From: Acidobacteriaceae bacterium
GTDB lineage: Bacteria > Acidobacteriota > Terriglobia > Terriglobales > Acidobacteriaceae
Direction of reading: 5' to 3'
DNA length: 5,750 bases
Assembly: GCA_003165095.1 (NCBI GenBank)
Contig: PLSH01000172.1
Location: 1,628 to 7,377, forward strand
Shown here: piece by piece, positions 1 to 5,750 of the stretch
Layout: the number at the start of each line of letters is the position of its first letter
How positions within the stretch are numbered: the stretch's first letter is position 1
Made by a program: the position numbers and the translations under genes
Notes under the pieces: generated by a model
Seen by the model: only the letters and a program-made list of their open reading frames with translations
Database searches by the model: none
Told to the model about the DNA's origin: nothing

Positions 1-12
1 TGTTCGCCGCGC

Positions 13-1812
13 TCAACTCGCGGCTTGCCCTTCAAAGTGAGCCTCGATCTCCTCCAGCGTCTTCCCCTTTGTCTCCGGCAGGAAAAGCGCCGCCACCAGA
101 AAGTAGACCAACGTGAAACTGGCGAACAGGAAGAACATCGACGAGTATCCGTGTTTGCTGACGAAGGGCAGAAAAATTCCTGCCAGCGTGGTTGAAACAA
201 GCTGATTGATGACCAGCGCAAAGCTCATTCCGTTGGAACGGATGCGCGTCGGCATCAGTTCTGACAGGGCCAGCCACACGCATACCCCAGGTCCCACCGC
301 ATAAAACGCGATGAACAGGTAGAGACCCAGCGCCACCAACCATCCGTGGCCGGCATCCGGAACCCGCCCCACGAGCGCCTTCTCAATCTTCAGCGGCGCG
401 GTTTGCGCAGAATTCAAATCAGCAAACGGATTTTTGAACAGCGCCTCGATTCTGTTGGCCGGCACGGCGCTTGCGCGGGTAATTTCAATCGGAGCGGCCG
501 CCGTATTGTCCGATCGCACAAACGTGGTTGCCGCAGTGAAATCGCCATAGGAATAAATGATCGCCAGGGACGCGCGATTGCTATCGATATCGCTACCCGT
601 GTAGCCCTCGGTTGCGAGCAGTTTCTGCGCCTCGGCCTGATCGAAGTGCAGGGTGAGTTGCTGTTCGGGCGCCACCAGCGCCTGCAGCGCATCGCGGCAA
701 TCCACGCCCAGTTTCTCCGTGGTCTTGAAAAGAACTCCAACGCCGATCATCGCGATAATGATGCCGCTTGTTCCCAGGACCAGCAGGAATCTGCGTCCCT
801 TCCGGTCCACCAGCGTCATGCCGACGGCAGTCATCAGAAAATTGACGATCGTAAAGAGCACGTAGCCCCAGTGCGCATACAAATCGCTGAGTCCGCTCTG
901 CAACAGGATTCCGGTGTTATATCCAATGATGGAGTTCACGCCGGTGGCCGTATTGCAGGAAAGGATGATGCACGCTAGCAGAAAGGGGATTACATACTTG
1001 CGCCGCAGCAGCGAATCTTTCACCAGCCGGCCCGCTGCCGGTCTGGCGCGATGCGCCGTGGCCTCCATCTCATCAAGTTCCAGAGCCGCCTGCTCCGGGC
1101 TGCGCGACCTGAGCAATGCCGCGTAGGCCCGCTCTTTTTCACCGCGACGGAAGAGCCATCGCGGCGACTCGGTGACCAGCAGACTTCCCAACACAAACAG
1201 TACGCCCGGCGGAAGCGAAACCCAGAAGATTCTCCGCCACGCCTGGTCCTTGAAGTGGAGCAGCGCTTCCGCGCCGGCCAATTTGGCAACCGCTTCCACA
1301 CGGTAGCTGTAATAGATGCCCACCAGCGCCGCTACCACAATCCCCAGCGTCAGCAACCACTGAAAGATCCCCGTGCCCTTGCCGCGGCTTGACGCCGACA
1401 GACATTCAGCCAGATAAAGCGGCACCACCACGCCAATCAGCCCTGCGCTCACGCCCTGCAACAACCGTCCGGAGAGCAGCGGCCCGAAACCGTGCGAGAG
1501 CGCAATCACCGGGATGCTTAGCACAAACGTCAACCCGCTTAGGATCATGAGCGGCTTGCGCCCCATCCAGTCGGCCAGAATTCCCGCAAAAAGCGTAGAA
1601 AAGACGCTGCCCAGCAGCACTGCCGCAACAATGTCGGACAACTGCTGTGCCGTTAGTCCTGAGGTTGCCTCGAGGTAAGGATAGGCGCCTCCGATAATTC
1701 CAACGTCGATTCCATACAGCAGACCGCCCAGACCAGCAACGAGCAAAAGAAAAGCACTGTAGCGGCGCGCTGCGTTGGATGCAGCCGTTTGTGCGGCAGT
1801 ATTTGGGGTCAT
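13..1812 (-). CDS. Sugar porter family MFS transporter with large periplasmic insert
   Basis: Inner-membrane permease of the major facilitator superfamily, sugar porter family, 599 residues; probably a proton-coupled or facilitative importer of a monosaccharide. Visible family marks: TM1 with GLLYGIDVGIIGGA (about 29-43), the TM2-3 loop DWMGRKP (81-87), PLYLAE after TM4 (131-136), TESPRWL after TM6 (214-220), DRKGRR between TM8 and TM9 (336-341), GPGVCVW in TM10 (507-513) and the terminal PETKGKTLEE (579-588). Twelve hydrophobic segments can be counted. Family members are usually 450-500 residues; the excess lies mainly in a polar stretch at about 364-489 between TM9 and TM10, on the periplasmic side, plus a smaller extension between TM5 and TM6. 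The usual QQ pair of TM7 is replaced by NT (NTATGVN, 287-293). The frame extends upstream to a TTG at 1884, but no ribosome site precedes it, whereas GGAGG lies 11 bases before the ATG at 1812. The divergent hexosaminidase gene suggests an amino sugar as substrate; that is inference. Confidence 0.93.
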   Translation of the reverse strand: MTPNTAAQTAASNAARRYSAFLLLVAGLGGLLYGIDVGIIGGAYPYLEATSGLTAQQLSDIVAAVLLGSVFSTLFAGILADWMGRKPLMILSGLTFVLSIPVIALSHGFGPLLSGRLLQGVSAGLIGVVVPLYLAECLSASSRGKGTGIFQWLLTLGIVVAALVGIYYSYRVEAVAKLAGAEALLHFKDQAWRRIFWVSLPPGVLFVLGSLLVTESPRWLFRRGEKERAYAALLRSRSPEQAALELDEMEATAHRARPAAGRLVKDSLLRRKYVIPFLLACIILSCNTATGVNSIIGYNTGILLQSGLSDLYAHWGYVLFTIVNFLMTAVGMTLVDRKGRRFLLVLGTSGIIIAMIGVGVLFKTTEKLGVDCRDALQALVAPEQQLTLHFDQAEAQKLLATEGYTGSDIDSNRASLAIIYSYGDFTAATTFVRSDNTAAAPIEITRASAVPANRIEALFKNPFADLNSAQTAPLKIEKALVGRVPDAGHGWLVALGLYLFIAFYAVGPGVCVWLALSELMPTRIRSNGMSFALVINQLVSTTLAGIFLPFVSKHGYSSMFFLFASFTLVYFLVAALFLPETKGKTLEEIEAHFEGQAAS

Positions 1813-1823
1813 CGACGCAATTT

Positions 1824-1828
1824 CCTCC
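1824..1828 (-). promoter_or_regulatory. Ribosome binding site of the MFS transporter
   Basis: On the minus strand this reads GGAGG, 11 bases before the ATG at 1812. It decides the start: the in-frame TTG at 1884 has nothing like a Shine-Dalgarno sequence before it and would add 24 residues with no counterpart in the sugar porter fold. Confidence 0.7.
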
Positions 1829-1932
1829 ACGAATGCGGATCGGTCTGGAACCGGTGGAGGGCCCAGGCGGATAGCTATGGACAAGCAAGAACTATGAATA
1901 CCTAGTCTACAATGATCGTATCGATTTCAAGC

Positions 1933-1948
1933 GCTCATCTTTATGAGC
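1933..1948 (+). repeat. Perfect inverted repeat in the hexosaminidase leader
   Basis: GCTCAT and ATGAGC form a perfect 6-bp inverted repeat around the four bases CTTT. It ends two bases before the AAAGG (1950-1954) that probably serves as the ribosome site of the GH20 gene. It could fold as a small hairpin in the mRNA leader or act as a protein binding site in DNA. A repeat this short can also occur by chance. Confidence 0.35.
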
Positions 1949-1962
1949 CAAAGGCCTCCAGG

Positions 1963-4128
1963 ATGTCTCTTTTCAATCGTTCAGTTGGTTTCCCTCTCGC
2001 CTCACGCCCCGTCCTTCTTGTTCTTGCCACGGCCTTTCTGTTTTCCACTCTAGCCGCGGGCCAGGCTCAGGTTCGCCTGCTGCCCGCTCCGCGCGAGGCC
2101 CGCTTCAACGCACAAATCGACTTGCCCGCAAAAATAATCGTCTCCGTCCCCGGCCGCGACGAGCAAGACGAATTTGCCGCCCGTGACCTGGAAGAAGCCA
2201 TCAAACAGGCAAAGCTGGCCGATGACCGTGAAGTGGCACATGAAGACGCTCCTGAAGTTGCCCGGGGCGACACGGGTAAACTGCCCTATCGCGTAATCTT
2301 GCTCAGAACCGATTCCACCGAAGGCAAAGCCCTGCTCGCACATCACAGCCTGGCGTTCGATCCCGTTATGGAATCGGAAGGCTACATTCTCGATATCGAG
2401 CCACATGAGGCCGATATCGTCGCCGCCTCAAGCTCCGGCATCTTCTACGGCGTGCAGTCCTTCAAACAGCTGCTGCCATTGCCGGGCGCGCCGCGCGTTC
2501 TGCCCACGGGAACTGTCCGCGATTGGCCCGCCATGCGCTATCGCGGCATCGACGACGATCTTTCCCGCGGTCCCTTTCCCACGCTCGAATTTCAGAAGCA
2601 CCAGATTCGTGTCTTCGCCTCGTTCAAGATCAACATTTACTCGCCCTACTTTGAGCACACGCTCCTCTATCCCGACCATCCCCTCGCGGCTCCTCCAGGC
2701 AGCGCGCTCACCCCCGCTGAAGCCGCCGAACTGGTCGCGTACGCCCATCGGTATCACGTCACCATCATCCCCGAGCAGGAGGCTTTCGGGCATCTTCATC
2801 AGGTGCTCAAGTACGACCTCTACCAGGACGTCGCCGAAAGTCCGCACGGCCACGTGCTGGCGCCCGGCCAGCCCGGCACGCTGCCCCTCATCAATGACTG
2901 GTTCACGCAGATCGCCCGGGAATTTCCATCGCCATTCATCCATATCGGCGCGGACGAAACCTGGGAACTCGGCGCCGGCCGCACCCGCCAGCAAGTCATC
3001 GAGAAGGGCTACGGTCCCGTCTATGTCGCATTTCTCAAGCAGATTCACGATGAGCTTGCGCCTCTCAATCGCCGCCTGCTGTTCTGGGGCGACATCGGCG
3101 ACGCCAACCCCGACGCTGTCTCCGGACTGCCCAAAGACATGATCGCCATTCCCTGGAATTACTGGGACTCCTCCGGCTTTGACAAGATGATCGCGCCCTT
3201 CGCCAAAGTCGGCATTGAAACCTGGGTCTCTCCCGGCGACGCCAACTGGAACGAGGTCTATCCCGCGGCCAAGACTGCCCTGTGGAATATTCAGGGCTTC
3301 ATTCGCGATGGCCAGCGTCTCGGCTCCACTGGAGCGCTCACCACTGTCTGGAACGACGATGGCGAGGGGCTGTTCAACATGGACTGGTACGGTGTTCTCT
3401 TCGGCGCGGTCGCGGCCTGGCAACCGGGCGAGAGCTCGATCGCCGACTACCAGGATGCGTACGGCCAGGTGTTCCATCTCGATCCCACCGGCAAGATCAA
3501 CGAAGCCGAAAAGGAACTGATGGCCGCCCAGGAAGCTCTCGCGGGCGCCAAGACCGGCTTGAACAGCGACAACGTTTTCTGGATCGATCCGTGGAGCGCC
3601 CAGGGCCAGGACGTATCGGCGAAAATTCAGCCGGTTGCCCAGGATCTCCGCATTCACGCTGAGCGGGCCATCGTTCTGCTCGCCCAGGTGCGCCAGTCGG
3701 ACCCCGGACTTCGCGAAACCGATGCGCTCATCGCCATGGACCTGGGCGCCCGCCGCCTCGACCTCATTGGCCTCAAATTCGAGCTTGCGCAGGAGATTGC
3801 CTCGTCGTATGCGCAGGCTTTGGCCCAGCAGCACGACAAAACAAAAAATACCGTCACCGGCAACCTGCTCGAAGAAATCAGCAGCAACAACGGCCGCTGC
3901 CAGGATCTGCGCGACGCATTTTCTGCCATCAAAGGCGAGTATTCCCAGGTCTGGATGAGTGAAAATCGCCCCTACTGGCTCAACAATGTTACCGTCCGTT
4001 ACGATCTCGAAATCGAAAAATGGGAGCGCCGCGGCAACCTCTTTCAGACGGGAATTCGCGACTGGCAGAACGGCAAAGACCTGCCGTCGCCCGCATCGCT
4101 CGGGCTGCCCGGCACAACCCAGCAGTGA
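1963..4128 (+). CDS. Secreted beta-N-acetylhexosaminidase, glycoside hydrolase family 20
   Basis: Exo-acting glycosidase that removes terminal beta-linked GlcNAc or GalNAc; 721 residues. A Sec signal peptide covers about 1-35: arginines, a hydrophobic run from about 16, then AAGQA before the cut, with no lipobox cysteine, so a periplasmic or secreted protein. Residues about 38-183 look like the GH20b accessory domain. The catalytic barrel covers about 191-488, with HIGADE at 327-332; D331 would orient the substrate acetamido group and E332 would be the acid/base. Other barrel marks are EAFGHLHQVLK (273-283), FWGDIGD (374-380), IPWNYWD (396-402) and WNDDGEGLF (463-471). The EAFGH and HIGADETWELG forms resemble the HEXD-like branch more than classical chitobiases. 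Residues about 493-721 are mostly helical, with WMSENRPYWLNN (664-675). The frame is open to an ATG at 1912, but that codon overlaps a -10-like word and lacks a ribosome site. The ATG at 1963 has AAAGG 8 bases upstream and starts a normal signal peptide. The permease is divergent. Substrate preference is not readable. Confidence 0.9.
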   Translation: MSLFNRSVGFPLASRPVLLVLATAFLFSTLAAGQAQVRLLPAPREARFNAQIDLPAKIIVSVPGRDEQDEFAARDLEEAIKQAKLADDREVAHEDAPEVARGDTGKLPYRVILLRTDSTEGKALLAHHSLAFDPVMESEGYILDIEPHEADIVAASSSGIFYGVQSFKQLLPLPGAPRVLPTGTVRDWPAMRYRGIDDDLSRGPFPTLEFQKHQIRVFASFKINIYSPYFEHTLLYPDHPLAAPPGSALTPAEAAELVAYAHRYHVTIIPEQEAFGHLHQVLKYDLYQDVAESPHGHVLAPGQPGTLPLINDWFTQIAREFPSPFIHIGADETWELGAGRTRQQVIEKGYGPVYVAFLKQIHDELAPLNRRLLFWGDIGDANPDAVSGLPKDMIAIPWNYWDSSGFDKMIAPFAKVGIETWVSPGDANWNEVYPAAKTALWNIQGFIRDGQRLGSTGALTTVWNDDGEGLFNMDWYGVLFGAVAAWQPGESSIADYQDAYGQVFHLDPTGKINEAEKELMAAQEALAGAKTGLNSDNVFWIDPWSAQGQDVSAKIQPVAQDLRIHAERAIVLLAQVRQSDPGLRETDALIAMDLGARRLDLIGLKFELAQEIASSYAQALAQQHDKTKNTVTGNLLEEISSNNGRCQDLRDAFSAIKGEYSQVWMSENRPYWLNNVTVRYDLEIEKWERRGNLFQTGIRDWQNGKDLPSPASLGLPGTTQQ

Positions 4129-4211
4129 CCGCCCCCTGACCGCGCGAGCTCGGCGCATGAATCAAGTATGTTCATGTTCGTAACAAATTATCGGCCGCCC
4201 CATTCCTGCCG
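4129..4211 (+). promoter_or_regulatory. Short spacer before the signalling genes, possible promoter
   Basis: This 83-base gap separates the hexosaminidase from the REC-HPt gene on the same strand. Its first part is GC-rich and contains the palindrome CGAGCTCG (4145-4152), but no T run follows, so I do not call a terminator. The second part (about 4157-4191) is clearly richer in A and T than its surroundings and has a tandem hexamer, ATGTTC twice at 4168-4179, followed by AACAAATTAT. This could be a promoter for the signalling pair, but no good -35/-10 pair is visible; read-through from the hexosaminidase gene is equally possible. Confidence 0.25.
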
Positions 4212-4988
4212 ATGCACACTAGAACCATGCTCGATCCACGGGCCATGCAGGACCTGATCACCGTGCTGCTCATTGACGACGATCTCGTCAGCCGCGAGGT
4301 CACCGCCACAATGCTTACTTTGAGCGGTTACACCGTTCACACCGTTCAGAGCGGTGCGGCTGCCATCGAGTTCCTCGTTGCCGGCGAGGTTACGCCGGAC
4401 TTGATCCTGATGGATGCGCAGATGCCTGGCATGAGCGGAACCGACCTTATTGCCGAACTTCGCGCCCGCAGCCACGCTCGTATCATTGCCATCAGCGGCA
4501 GCAATCCACCGGCCGAAGTGATCAACGCGGCGGACGCCTTCCTGCTCAAGCCTCTCGATGTCGGGGAACTGAACAAACATTTTGCCGGCCAGTTTACGCA
4601 GTCGGCGTTTCCTGCATCGGCCGCCATTGCATCCGATGAGCCGGTTGTCAGCCTGGAGATCCTGGCCCAACTCCGAAAACTCATGCCCGAACCCGCGGTG
4701 CGCGAGATCTTCCAGGCCATCGTTTTTGACCTGGACCGGCGTACGGAGGTGCTCGAAGTGGCCATCGCCAAGGGCGACGTCGTTGAAGTTCGCCGCATTG
4801 GCCACGCCATAAAGGGCGGCTGCGCTATGGCCGGCGCGCTTCAGGCCGCACGCCTCGGCGCGCTCATCGAAACCTTTCCGCTCGATTATGCGGGTAACCA
4901 ATCGGATAACAGCTCCCGCTTGTTGAGCGATTTACGTGCCGCCGCTCGCGCCCTGGAGCGTATGCTGGAGCCACAACTGCCTGCCTGA
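4212..4988 (+). CDS. REC-HPt two-domain phosphorelay protein
   Basis: Cytoplasmic signalling protein of 258 residues, with a receiver domain followed by a histidine phosphotransfer domain and no kinase or DNA-binding domain. Receiver (about 15-130): acidic cluster DDD at 22-24, phosphoacceptor D68 in LILMDAQMPG, switch residue S95 and K113 in LLKPLD, so all residues needed for phosphorylation are present. HPt (about 145-255): RIGHAIKGGCAMAGA places the phosphorylatable histidine at H198 within the H-x-[IL]-K-G signature. A linker rich in Ala and Ser (about 130-145) joins the two. The protein can thus be expected to take phosphate on D68, on H198, or on both, and pass it to another receiver. 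The NarL-type regulator starting 49 bases downstream is the likely partner. The start is uncertain: ATGs at 4212, 4227 and 4245 are all in frame, none with a clear ribosome site; 4245 would begin directly at the receiver fold. Confidence 0.88.
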   Translation: MHTRTMLDPRAMQDLITVLLIDDDLVSREVTATMLTLSGYTVHTVQSGAAAIEFLVAGEVTPDLILMDAQMPGMSGTDLIAELRARSHARIIAISGSNPPAEVINAADAFLLKPLDVGELNKHFAGQFTQSAFPASAAIASDEPVVSLEILAQLRKLMPEPAVREIFQAIVFDLDRRTEVLEVAIAKGDVVEVRRIGHAIKGGCAMAGALQAARLGALIETFPLDYAGNQSDNSSRLLSDLRAAARALERMLEPQLPA

Positions 4989-5021
4989 CCTATGGCATTC
5001 TGTGCTATGGACCGGGCCTTT

Positions 5022-5026
5022 GGAGG
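5022..5026 (+). promoter_or_regulatory. Ribosome binding site of the NarL-type regulator
   Basis: GGAGG lies 11 bases before the ATG at 5038, the same sequence and spacing as for the permease in this window. It fixes the start: the frame is open back to a GTG at 4936 inside the preceding gene, but those 34 extra residues are unlike any receiver domain and the receiver fold begins right after the ATG at 5038. Confidence 0.75.
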
Positions 5027-5037
5027 CAATCACGCAA

Positions 5038-5700
5038 ATGGACCGGCCCATTCGAATTGTTCTTGCCGACGACCATCCCGTCGTCCGTATCGGTGTGCGC
5101 AACATGCTCACGGAACTGGAAGGCTTCGATGTTGTCGGGGACGCAGCCGATGGCGATGAGGCCATTACCCAGACCCTCGAATTGGCGCCCGACATCCTCC
5201 TTCTCGATGTGCAGATGCCGCGCCTTCCCGGCCTCGAGGCCATGCGCGCCATTATGAATGGCACTTCGAATGTCAAAATCCTCCTCCTGACTTCCACCAT
5301 CACCACGCAGCAGATCATTGAGGCTTTGCACATCGGGGCACGCGGTATCGTGCTTAAAGACGCCCTCGCCAGCCATCTGCAAACTGCCATCCGCACCGTC
5401 TATGCCGGCGACTACTGGATTGGCGGCAAGCGCGTCGTCAATCTCGTCTCTGCCCTCCACGACCTCATGCAGCAGGCCGCCGTCCCCCTGCGCAAGACCT
5501 ACGGTCTCACCCCGCGCGAGCTTGAAGTCGTGGGCTGCATCGTCGAGGGCTGCTCAAACCGCGACATCGCCAAACAGTTCTCGCTCAGTGAGGAAACCGT
5601 CAAGCGTCATCTCTCCAACATCTTCGACAAGACCGGAGTCTCGACGCGCCTCGAACTCGCCCTCTTTGCCATCGCGCACCATCTCGTCACGCCGCAATAA
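5038..5700 (+). CDS. NarL/FixJ-family response regulator with LuxR-type HTH
   Basis: DNA-binding transcriptional regulator of a two-component system, 220 residues, the usual length for the family. Receiver (about 4-120): IVLADDHPVVR gives acidic D11 and D12, phosphoacceptor D57 is in DILLLDVQMP, switch residue T85 in LLLTST and K107 in VLKDA; all are intact. A linker (about 121-153) leads to the LuxR-type helix-turn-helix (about 156-215), starting with GLTPRELEVV and including SNRDIAKQFSLSEETVKRHL as turn and recognition helix. Phosphorylation of D57 is expected to free the HTH for dimeric DNA binding. The gene follows the REC-HPt gene by 49 bases on the same strand with its own strong ribosome site, so the two are probably co-transcribed. 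The phosphate donor may be the HPt histidine of the neighbour, or a kinase outside the window. Target genes cannot be read from the sequence; the nearby hexosaminidase and permease genes are candidates by position only. Confidence 0.93.
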   Translation: MDRPIRIVLADDHPVVRIGVRNMLTELEGFDVVGDAADGDEAITQTLELAPDILLLDVQMPRLPGLEAMRAIMNGTSNVKILLLTSTITTQQIIEALHIGARGIVLKDALASHLQTAIRTVYAGDYWIGGKRVVNLVSALHDLMQQAAVPLRKTYGLTPRELEVVGCIVEGCSNRDIAKQFSLSEETVKRHLSNIFDKTGVSTRLELALFAIAHHLVTPQ

Positions 5701-5750
5701 CACATCGCGCTTTGTTTCACATGCACCGGTGAGGCCAGAAAGAACGGGCG

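Larger units (their letters stand above)
1813..1962. promoter_or_regulatory. Divergent intergenic region between transporter and hexosaminidase genes
   Basis: Both flanking genes are read outwards from this 150-base region, so it must hold their promoters unless they start further away. On the plus strand TACAAT (1908-1913) matches five of six bases of a sigma-70 -10 box; the nearest good -35 word, TGGACA (1878-1883), is 24 bases away, which is too far, so the pair is weak. On the minus strand TTGAAA (complement of 1925-1930) is followed after 15 bases by TAGACT (complement of 1904-1909), also weak. A perfect inverted repeat, GCTCAT-CTTT-ATGAGC, lies at 1933-1948, and a shorter one, ATCG-TAT-CGAT, at 1915-1925. 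Either could be a repressor site. The region's role is safe by position; the individual boxes are guesses. Confidence 0.45.

Noticed and set aside
346..978. Open frame of 210 codons on the plus strand, partly overlapping the permease insert
   Set aside because: Antisense to the permease; the translation is rich in Arg and His with no domain, and the near match of its start to the insert boundary looks accidental.
1406..1888. Open frame of 160 codons on the minus strand in another frame of the permease
   Set aside because: Overlaps the N-terminal half of the permease, which has strong motifs in the proper frame; its translation is low-complexity and Arg/Gly-rich.
4145..4152. CGAGCTCG palindrome after the hexosaminidase stop as a terminator
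   Set aside because: The stem is short, has no loop and is not followed by a T run.
2428..4158. Open frame of 576 codons on the minus strand across the hexosaminidase gene
   Set aside because: It lies entirely antisense to a gene with clear GH20 motifs, has no recognisable domain, and is what GC-rich codon use produces on the opposite strand.
4188..4901. Open frame of 237 codons on the minus strand across the REC-HPt gene
   Set aside because: Antisense shadow; no domain signature, while the plus strand encodes intact REC and HPt motifs.
4990..5010. CTATGG repeated 15 bases apart in the gap before the NarL-type regulator
   Set aside because: A six-base repeat in a 49-base spacer is easily chance, and there is no nearby promoter-like context.
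5701..5750. Possible terminator or next gene start at the right edge (CACCGGTG palindrome at 5724-5731)
   Set aside because: The palindrome is only 8 bases with no loop and no T run, and the ATG at 5721 meets a stop after three codons; nothing can be supported in these 50 bases.

Overview
This 5,750-base window is GC-rich, densely coding chromosomal DNA. It carries four complete genes. Protein style (a GH20 hexosaminidase with a helical C-terminal region, a roughly 600-residue sugar porter with a large periplasmic insert, and a NarL-type regulator) suggests a soil acidobacterium of the Acidobacteriaceae/Terriglobia type. That placement is an impression from the proteins, not a computed assignment. 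No rRNA, tRNA, CRISPR array, insertion sequence or clear intrinsic terminator was seen.

Layout: (1) Positions 13-1812, minus strand: a sugar-porter-family MFS permease with an extra domain of about 125 residues between TM9 and TM10. (2) Positions 1813-1962: a divergent intergenic region holding promoter-like elements and a perfect 6-bp inverted repeat just upstream of the next gene. (3) Positions 1963-4128, plus strand: a secreted family-20 beta-N-acetylhexosaminidase whose motifs look like the HEXD-type branch, with a long helical C-terminal region. (4) Positions 4212-4988, plus strand: a two-domain signalling protein, REC followed by HPt. (5) Positions 5038-5700, plus strand: a NarL/FixJ-family response regulator with a LuxR-type HTH.

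How they may work together (inference): the GH20 enzyme would release terminal N-acetylhexosamines from glycans outside the cytoplasmic membrane. The divergently transcribed permease could import the released sugar. The REC-HPt protein has the residues needed to receive and relay phosphate, and the NarL-type protein 49 bases downstream is its obvious candidate acceptor. No histidine kinase is encoded in the window, so the phosphate source must lie elsewhere. Whether the signalling pair controls the sugar genes or is merely adjacent cannot be told from sequence alone.

Three start codons are placed downstream of the longest possible reading frames. For the permease and the NarL-type regulator the choice rests on a GGAGG 11 bases before the ATG. 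For the hexosaminidase it rests on a clean signal peptide and a weaker AAAGG. I found no convincing wholly new system. The most unusual items are the permease's periplasmic insert, with its altered TM7 motif, and the kinase-less REC-HPt/NarL pair.
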